64,000 nt of DNA from Ottelia alismoides. Lineage: Eukaryota; Streptophyta; Magnoliopsida; Alismatales; Hydrocharitaceae. The position numbers and the translations under genes were made by a program. Location of the stretch: contig JAZKJV010010758.1 in NCBI GenBank assembly GCA_037367405.1, forward strand, positions 372,001-436,000, given 5' to 3'. Of the stretch, positions 57,209-64,000 are shown one piece after another; position 1 is the first letter of the stretch; each line of letters begins with the position of its first letter. The notes below the pieces were generated by a model. The model had not been told where the DNA came from. It searched no databases and was given only the letters and a program-made list of their open reading frames with translations.

Positions 57209-58390
57209 TCAGATGAGGTGCGGGCTCTTCGTCGATCTCGCTGGACTCCCTACTGTTGTGGTTTTCTTGCTTCTATGAGTACTCATAAGTCCTCTTCTTC
57301 TGCCGGTGGTGGTGGTGGTGTTGCTGATACTCTGCCTCCAAGTTCTCCTCAGTAGAGACTTGGCGGCTTCTTCCTCCTGTGCCTGTGCCCGATCAGGTGC
57401 AATCACGGTCCTTCCGCTCCTGAGGGACATATGGTTTACATTATCATACGAAAGGATCTCATGTTCAGATAGAGAATTATCTGAATAGTATACCTGATCT
57501 CGTGGTCGGTTCTGGCCTTGATTCAAGCTATTCAGATTGGCCTGAACCTGTGCGGGAATTGGGGCCTTTGGCACCATCTGCTGGTCCTGGGTACGAGAAA
57601 CACGATTCAGATCGGTTCTCATATACAGATAGTCATTCTGGATTTGTTGGACCCTATTAGTCAGGGTCTGGATCGCCAAGGTGAGGGACCCCAATTCACT
57701 AGTGGGCTGGTTCTGTTGATGTTGACTCGCAGATGAATTTCTGTATTGGCTCTGCTGGCCACTCCGATATTGCTGATGATGGGATGACGGTGGAGGGCCA
57801 TGCTGGCCCAAGTGGAAAGTACGTTGCTGCTGGTGCTGCTGAGGCTGGTACCCTTGTCCGGGTCGGGACTGTACGAAGCACGGTGTAGTGATGGAGTTGG
57901 TTTCTTGGTAAGCTAGGGAAGGTCAGTGAGGCTTACCGTTCCCCATCCCCGACTATCTGCCGACGGGGTCATGGCTATACCACAGCCTGTTGATCTCGAA
58001 CACCTGCGAAGGCTCCTCGTATTCTGTCTCCACTTGTGGGGGTGCATGTTGGTCCTGCTGAGTGTATGTCTACTCCTGTACCCAGCTATTCTGAGGCCCT
58101 GGTGCCTGTTCCTGTACAAAATGAAATCGGTGTATAGGTACAGGTGGTGAAGAAGGGGTAGGTAGCTTTATCTTGTCTACCCTCTAAGTAATTTCCTCCA
58201 CTTGTTTCGGCAAACGTGAAAAAGACTCAAGGTCAGTGACCCTCTTGTGAATCTGCTCGACCATGGTTAACTTGTCAGCTATCATCCACATGCTGGGAAT
58301 GAGGTCCTCTGTCAGATCCTCTACAGTCGTCCTAGCTGTCTCATTGGATAGGATTGATGGAGACAACTGATTGGCCCTGATGGCATGCAA
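57209..58390 (-). pseudogene. B gag C-terminal part
   Basis: A helical segment (58390-58184, with PSILSNETARTTVEDL) precedes a Gln-, Ser- and Pro-rich linker (57811 onward, SSHHQQYRSGQQSQY). A coiled stretch, LAIQTLTNRVQQIQNDYLYM, follows, and then VNHMSLRSGRTV (about 57440), the conserved end-of-gag motif also seen in A and E1. No zinc knuckle is visible. At least one frameshift separates it from the N-terminal part, and about 100 bases near 57900-58120 read in another frame. Confidence 0.75.
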
Positions 58391-58563
58391 CCTGCCTGTT
58401 TCTGCATTCTACTCCAAGATCTTCCATACAACATTCTCATTTTTATTCAGATAGCTTCCTCCACAGGAGGCACTTACTAACCCCTGCATCACTGGGGTCA
58501 TGCCACAGAATAAGGTCTGGACTAAGATCGCTTTTGAAATGCCATGGCAGAGGCATTTCTGAA

Positions 58564-59484
58564 TTAGGTTATTAAACTATCCCAGGCTTCATGGAATGGT
58601 TCACTGGGTCCCTTGGAGAAACTAGCGATGTTTGTTCTCATTTGATTAGTCCTATTGAGTAGGTAGAACTTCTTCAGAGAAAGGTCCTTGAACTGCATCC
58701 AAGTTGTACATATCACCCTGAGATTTTTCAACCATTGAGCTGCCTTATCTCCTAAGGCAAACGGGGTGGCCTTCGGCCGAATGTAATCCTGCCCAACCCT
58801 AGGGTAACTAAGGTTGTTGCAAACCAGCTCGAAGTCTATGAGGAAGGCATATGGTTCTTCGTTTAAATTTCCATTAAACTTCGGCAACAGTCTCAGAAAG
58901 TGGGGTTTTAGCTCGAATGCATCAGGAGGAACCGCTGGTGCCCACCAACTGTGCATCTCATTTTCTGCTGGGTTATATGCATCAACCATTAGTAGGTCAA
59001 TTCATCCTGCAGTAATGATCTGTCCCATCCTTATCATAAGATCTGCATTCTGTTGTTCGGAAATGGCGAGGCGAGTAAAGATTTGTTGTAGTGGGTCATC
59101 TCCGTGTTCCTCTTCATCTAGGTGTTTCTTAGGTGGCATCTTTCCCTCTAGCCATGGGAATGGAAAATGGACTTGGTTAGAGGACAAATCAAGTAAGGGA
59201 TTCTTACCGAGTCGATGATCTTACTCGGTAAGATCAGAGGAGAGAAAAGGGTTGGTTTGAGAGTAACCACCCTGGGTTTGAGGGATCCAGAACTCAAAAG
59301 GGTCATGAGCTCTGGTTGTTCCAAGTTGCGCTTGGACCGGAGAAGATGAGCTTTGTGGGGGGCTCAGAGAAAGATTGGAAAATCGGGAGTCGACATTCCC
59401 CCAGTCATTCATCTTAGATTGGCGAGAAGAAGAATCGGGAGTTGTAAGTGAAGATAGGATTTTACTTCTACCTGAAGCAAGCAA
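58564..59484 (-). pseudogene. B gag N-terminal part with capsid domain
   Basis: The segments 59484-59221, 59187-59002 and 58989-58564 lie in one frame, separated by stops near 59221 and 59002. Serine-rich N-terminus (MNDWGNVDSRFSNLSL), then MPPKKHLDEEEHGDDP, then the retrotransposon gag domain: FELKPHFLRLLPKFNGNLNE, EPYAFLIDFELVC, FALGDKAAQWLKNL, WMQFKDLSLKKFYLLNRTNQM. The protein would form the particle. Which ATG was used (59484, 59412 or 59139) cannot be settled. Confidence 0.85.
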
Positions 59485-60790
59485 TTAAATCCAAACCCTG
59501 TAATTTCACTCTCAACACGGTGAAGGACCCGAAACTGAGTCCAATTAGTCTGGTTGATTTAAGTGTGATTTTCAAGCAAAATAGCAAGGAATTACGCGGC
59601 CTATATGGAAGTCGGCAAAAAATTGAATGCGTCTTCCCTGTTTAACCTGTCTCCTAAGATACCGACATCCTTCCTTTCTTTGCTCCTATCCCAAGTAGAT
59701 GGATTCAAAGACCTTCCCCTATCTACCTACAAGCAAGCAGAGGCTGACAAGGCCGGAACTTCACCCCGGGAGTTACTAGCAACTTGTCGCGAAGTACCGT
59801 AATTTCGCCCCTATCTACTTGTGAACAAGCGGAGGCTAATTGGTACTAGTCAGTGAACCTGAATAATTCAACTTGTAATATTTGCTAGGATTAGTTGGTA
59901 CATGATATGAAAGGCAGGGATTTGGGCTCTCCCTTAAGGTGTTCACACACACTCAAGTACCCTCACTCATCCAAAAAACAAGGTCAGGGGTTAATCTCCC
60001 GCAAGCAGAATTTCCGATTTAATTGATTTTTTGGTCAATAATGTTAGCAGTCCTGATTTTAAATTAAGTTATCACTTATTAAGTCCAATCCACACAGCAC
60101 GTCTATCGTACAATCCCAATTTCCTTTTACTTAAGTTGTGAAAATCCTAGAGAGAGAAATCGAGAAAAGTCAATGCACGATAAATCAATGATGCGTATGC
60201 TAAGTGTAGAATACTTACAGTGATCCCTTCACTTTTATGCAGGATGCAAAATAGAATTGAAATTTTTTTATACTACATGCAAATGCAAACGATAAAATCC
60301 ACTCCTAGATAGGTAGTTCTATTAGTGAGTGAAGCACAAGTTCAATTTGACTAGATCTGCGATCTAAGTGCATCTTTTATGTGATGTGTGGTTCTAACAA
60401 ATTACGAGCACAAGCAAATCCTAGAGTGGCTCGAGGAGCCGCTAGTGCAAGCCTAGTCTAAAAATTCAATCCACATAGCACACGGGGACACGATTCCACT
60501 ATGTTTATACACGCGAGAACCCAAACGGGAACAATTGGAAATAATGCAAAAAATAAAAAATAAAAATGTACAAGTCCTCTTAATCACACAAAAAGTTAAA
60601 GATCCTCGAAGCGCCTCAGGACTCCTCGTGTTCCACGTACAAAAACAATTTGAGGTCAGATAAAGGACAACGCAAAAATGCTCAAAAATAAAAGATAGAA
60701 AATTATTCACAAGAAAACCGGGAATCAGACTACCCGAGAGTGGAAAATCAAACACTCAAAAATTAACTAGAAATTAACCTAAGCGGTGCC
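59485..60790 (-). other. B untranslated leader
   Basis: 1.3 kb between gag and the primer site, without a recognised gene. Short open frames (59605-59802, 60453-60755) have no known match. Confidence 0.6.
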
Positions 60791-60808
60791 TCCCTGCCAA
60801 CGACACCA
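60791..60808 (-). promoter_or_regulatory. B primer binding site, tRNA-Asp
   Basis: The plus strand reads TCCCTGCCAACGACACCA, 14 of 18 matches to the tRNA-Asp 3' end, three bases from the LTR edge at 60812. Confidence 0.8.
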
Positions 60809-61933
60809 TTTTGATGAGCCACGTACTACCCTTTCTAATTAAATCAAATTAATGATCGTGTCGTGCGTTGCAGTCAAGTAAATACAGATTAATCAAAAAC
60901 CACTCTTAATTAATGTTTAATTAATCACGAGCGGCAAATTTATTTTACTTGGACAAGCCCAAGGTCGAACTAAGGGAGGCAGCTGTCTCCATAGGTATTT
61001 TAAGTGAATCTTAGAGGATGAATTTTCAGGACATAGTTTTGGTATTTTTCAATAATTTTTATGCAATTAAGAAAAGACACATGTAATTTTTAGGCCAGCT
61101 TACAAGTTAAATCAGAAATATGGTCAAATTAATTCCAAAAATTATGAAATTTGGCCAGATGGAAAATGCAATGAAATTAAGCTACAATATTTTTTTGTTT
61201 TTTCTGACATTATATGAATTTACTGTGAGTTAAATATGAATGCAAGGTGATTTTTACAAAATTAATTTTAATAAATACCAAAACATCTTATTTCTAGATA
61301 TAAAAATTATCCTAGATAGATCTAAGTGTGAAGAATCCTGGAAAATTAATAGACATAAAATTCTTTGTGAATTGGACCTATTAGAAATCAATTAAGGGAA
61401 TCACAAATGAATTTACTCAGGCCTCGAGATGCGTGTAAATGCAAAGATTTTTAAGCACTATGTAAACTAAATTATCCCATGTCTAATGTGAATTTTGGGT
61501 GATTTTTGGAGCAACAAAGAATTTACTACAAATTAAAAGGCATAAATAGGCAAAATATAGCAAATTTCACCAATTAATTAATAGTAAATTCCACTGATGT
61601 AACAAAAATAAGACAAGTGTCACATTTGAAAGAGGACATGTTTAGCTACACAATGTAATATTTAGCCTCGAAAAATGATGCTAAATGAGTACCTAATTAT
61701 GCGTGCAAAGACAGGGGCCTAATTGCACTTACAGAAAATAAAATTGCTAAAAATGAAACATGTTGATAGGGTTTTAAATGTAATTACCTATAATGAGGGG
61801 GAAGTATATGCAAAATGCCCACGAAATACGTGCGCCTCACGTGGTGCTCATGGTAGGGACTGAATTGTAATTTGTAAAAGTTCCAAGGGCCTCAGTGCAA
61901 TTTTCCCAGACCGCACGTGAGAGACATGTGAGG

Positions 61934-62020
61934 TCCTAGGCTTGGGTGACTCCGGAGGCTCGGATGGAGGCTTGGGGATGCTGCAGGCTCGGATGTGGCT
62001 CGGGGCAACTTCCGAGGCTC
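61934..62020. repeat. GGAGGCTCGG minisatellite in the B 5' LTR
   Basis: The partner of 50668-50760, with some units changed to GGAGGCTTGG or GCAGGCTCGG. Confidence 0.7.
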
Positions 62021-63150
62021 CAAGTCTAAAGGTCAGGGAGGAGGCTGGGATGAGGCAACATGGCACTCTCTGGACAGTTGGATCTGGTGAAGATCCAACG
62101 ATTGTTGATGGTCGGCGCATGGCGTGATGTGACCCGTTGGATCAAGATCGATCCAACGGTATCTGGAGCTCTATGAAGATGAACACATGGATGATCAAGG
62201 GTCGTTGGATCAGGATGAATCCAACGGCACCTGAAGCTCGGGGGAGTGGCGACGTGGCGCGATGCGGAGCGTGGGATCCTCCCGATCCGACAGCTTGGGT
62301 TAATGGCGACGTGGATCGCTCCAAACCATCCGATCAAGGGGATCGGACGACTACTGTACTTCGTTCTCACTCGGCCCGCCGCCTCCTACGACGGAGGTGG
62401 TTACGCTCCAGCGAAGAGCTGCTTGCTCCTCCTCCTTTGTCTGAGGTCGGTGAAGCTTGTCGACAACTCCCACGTAGCTGGGAAGGATAATGGAGGCTTC
62501 AGGTAACCGCCGGAGGTCTCAGGAGTGGCTGGGAGGGTCTAAGCACCAGTAGCAGTGAAGCTCGAGCTGAGCTCCGATGACATTCCGACCAATGAGCTAG
62601 AGTGTACCCGTTGGGGGTAACTTGATAGCCAATGTGTGCTATGTGTTCGTGGGGTGATCGTGAGTGCAATGAGAGGCCTGAGGTGCGATGATGATTATCC
62701 GGTGATGCTGCTCCACCAAGGTGGCAGAGCTTTGATCGGAGTTAAGTGTAGTGAGTGGTCTGAGCAAACGGAGATGTGTGCGCGGATGCCATCTCCAAGG
62801 CGAAGCTCGAAGGATGGTCAGGCGGGGTTGAAGATGAGAGGTGGAGGCGAATAAAATTCGAGAAAAACGAAGAAAATGAAGAAGAAGATCAGAGGGAAGA
62901 TGGAGGTTGCTACCTGGGGAATGGAGCTCGGATCTGGGCTCCTAGTCGTCGCTCGAAGGCCGGTAGTAGACCAGAGCTAGTGCAGCTCACGAAGGAAGCT
63001 GCAGCACGGCGAAGTTGGCCGTGGATCTCGCCGGAGGGATTGCAACCATCGTCGCTCGACTTCTTGTCGAATTACTGTCACCAATAGGAAGGTAGGAGCT
63101 AGGGGAATCTCTCCGTAGTGGCAGATAGGGTCGAAGGTTGATGGGGTGGA

Positions 63151-63160
63151 GTATTTATAG
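63151..63160 (-). promoter_or_regulatory. TATA box of the B promoter
   Basis: The minus strand reads CTATAAATAC followed by TCCACCCC, a strong plant TATA box in the GC-rich LTR block. Confidence 0.55.
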
Positions 63161-64000
63161 GTGGAAGGTGACGGTGACAGGTGATGGAGGGTGAGGTTGG
63201 TGGAGGTCGTGGGGCGACCTGGGTGGAGTTCATGGTGATTGGGGAGATCGACGAGGACGAGGGAAGAGTGGGATGCAAGGTGGAGGTGTTAGAGGTCGGA
63301 GAGGGTGGCCGGAGTGGCTCCCAAAATAGGAGGGGGGCGGCTCACACGCAAGGTGGACGATGTGGGGTGTGGCCCTTGCGGGAGGTAGACGAAGACGTCT
63401 GGACCGCTGGGATTAGATCAAAGGGGTGAGATCGAAGGGTTATGATGGCGCCACGTGGAGGGCGTAGGTAAAGACGGAGAGGGATGGTCGAGATAAATCT
63501 TGAAGATCTGATCATGTGGTCCATGTGATGACACGTGGCATGCTAAGAGTTAGGCGGAGATGGAGGGTTGTGATGAATTTGGAGCTTCGATCAAACGGTA
63601 AGGATCCAAAGCCAGATGAATGGCCAGGATTGAGAGCTTCTGGCGAAGATCGGAGTGCTCTTAGCGTGACACGTGTCGTGCTGAGGGTGTGGCGCTAGCG
63701 AAAGGCTATGATGGAGTTGGTAGGTTCATCGTGCGGTGGTGGTGATCTGGATGATGAATGGCGGAGATGAAAATGTGAAGGTGAGATCGAATGGTGCGGA
63801 CGTCGCCACGTGGCGCAAGGAGGGTGTGGCGCTGGCGAACGACCTAGATTGGATCTGGGCTTGATCGGGTGGTTGAGAAGTGTTGCGATGATGGACGGCC
63901 CAGATCAGGAGAGAGGTGGTGAGATCTAACGGCGGGTAATGGAGGACACGTGGCGCGCAAAGGAGCAGGCCGCGTTGCGCAATTAGAGGGCGCAACGGGG

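Larger units (their letters stand above)
49553..64000 (-). mobile_element. B: Athila-like element with 3.8-kb LTRs, pol truncated
   Basis: In minus orientation: 5' LTR (from beyond 64000 to 60812), tRNA-Asp primer site, leader, gag, protease, half of reverse transcriptase, a 1.9-kb noncoding 3' region, polypurine tract and 3' LTR (53394-49553). RNase H and integrase are absent although both LTRs are present, so it lost them by deletion or moved as a non-autonomous form. In a 180-base stretch the LTRs differ at about 16 places by hand count. It interrupts the reverse transcriptase of A. Confidence 0.88.
60812..64000 (-). mobile_element. B 5' LTR, running out of the window
   Basis: It aligns with 49553 to about 52727 of the 3' LTR; some 670 bases should lie beyond the window. 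It has intact TG at the edge, an intact TATA box, and a block near 63640-63690 that is shorter in the partner. It lacks the palindrome seen at 52132-52157. Confidence 0.88.

Overview
This window looks like nuclear DNA from a flowering plant. It is AT-rich, has no prokaryotic gene layout, and contains no intact host gene that I can recognise. Almost all of it is decayed LTR retrotransposons inserted into one another, plus a few small DNA transposons. The species cannot be named from this sequence. All retroelement genes carry stops, frameshifts or lost catalytic residues, and two LTR pairs differ by roughly 9-11% in the stretches I counted by hand, so this is old heterochromatin-like DNA.

For reference I use these labels. 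Left stack (1-17383): three minus-strand Ty3/gypsy elements of the Athila type, nested in one another. E0 (only its 5' LTR end, 1-2373) sits inside the reverse transcriptase of E1 (2374-12007). E1 in turn sits inside the gag of E2 (12008-17383). A 364-bp MITE with a 9-bp target duplication lies in the E2 LTR. Island (17384-21810): about 4.4 kb without LTRs. It holds two full-length foldback elements, a degenerate GTAAAA array, a poly-G tract and a C-rich fragment, and is the best candidate for host sequence. C (21811 to about 24430): a plus-strand LTR of the same Athila-like family.

Centre (24563-36238): K, a complete but dead minus-strand Ty1/copia element. It has 2.6-kb LTRs, an initiator-Met tRNA primer site, a polypurine tract, and integrase and reverse transcriptase remnants. 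It is interrupted by M (27439-28562), a Mutator-like non-autonomous element with a GC-rich core. To the right are a 60-bp tandem repeat and an old leader and LTR (D, 38032-40335).

Right part (40336-64000): A, a plus-strand Athila-like element with LTR, tRNA-Asp primer site, gag, protease and the first codons of reverse transcriptase. It is cut inside reverse transcriptase by B (49553 to beyond the window end). B is a minus-strand Athila-like element with 3.8-kb LTRs. It keeps gag, protease and half of reverse transcriptase, has lost RNase H and integrase, and carries four regularly spaced hairpins ahead of its polypurine tract.

The relative order of events follows from the nesting: E2, then E1, then E0; D, then A, then B; K, then M. 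No CRISPR array, tRNA or rRNA gene, operon or new gene system is visible. The most interesting features are the hairpin series in B, the foldback elements, the GC-rich core of M, and conserved inverted repeats inside the LTRs.
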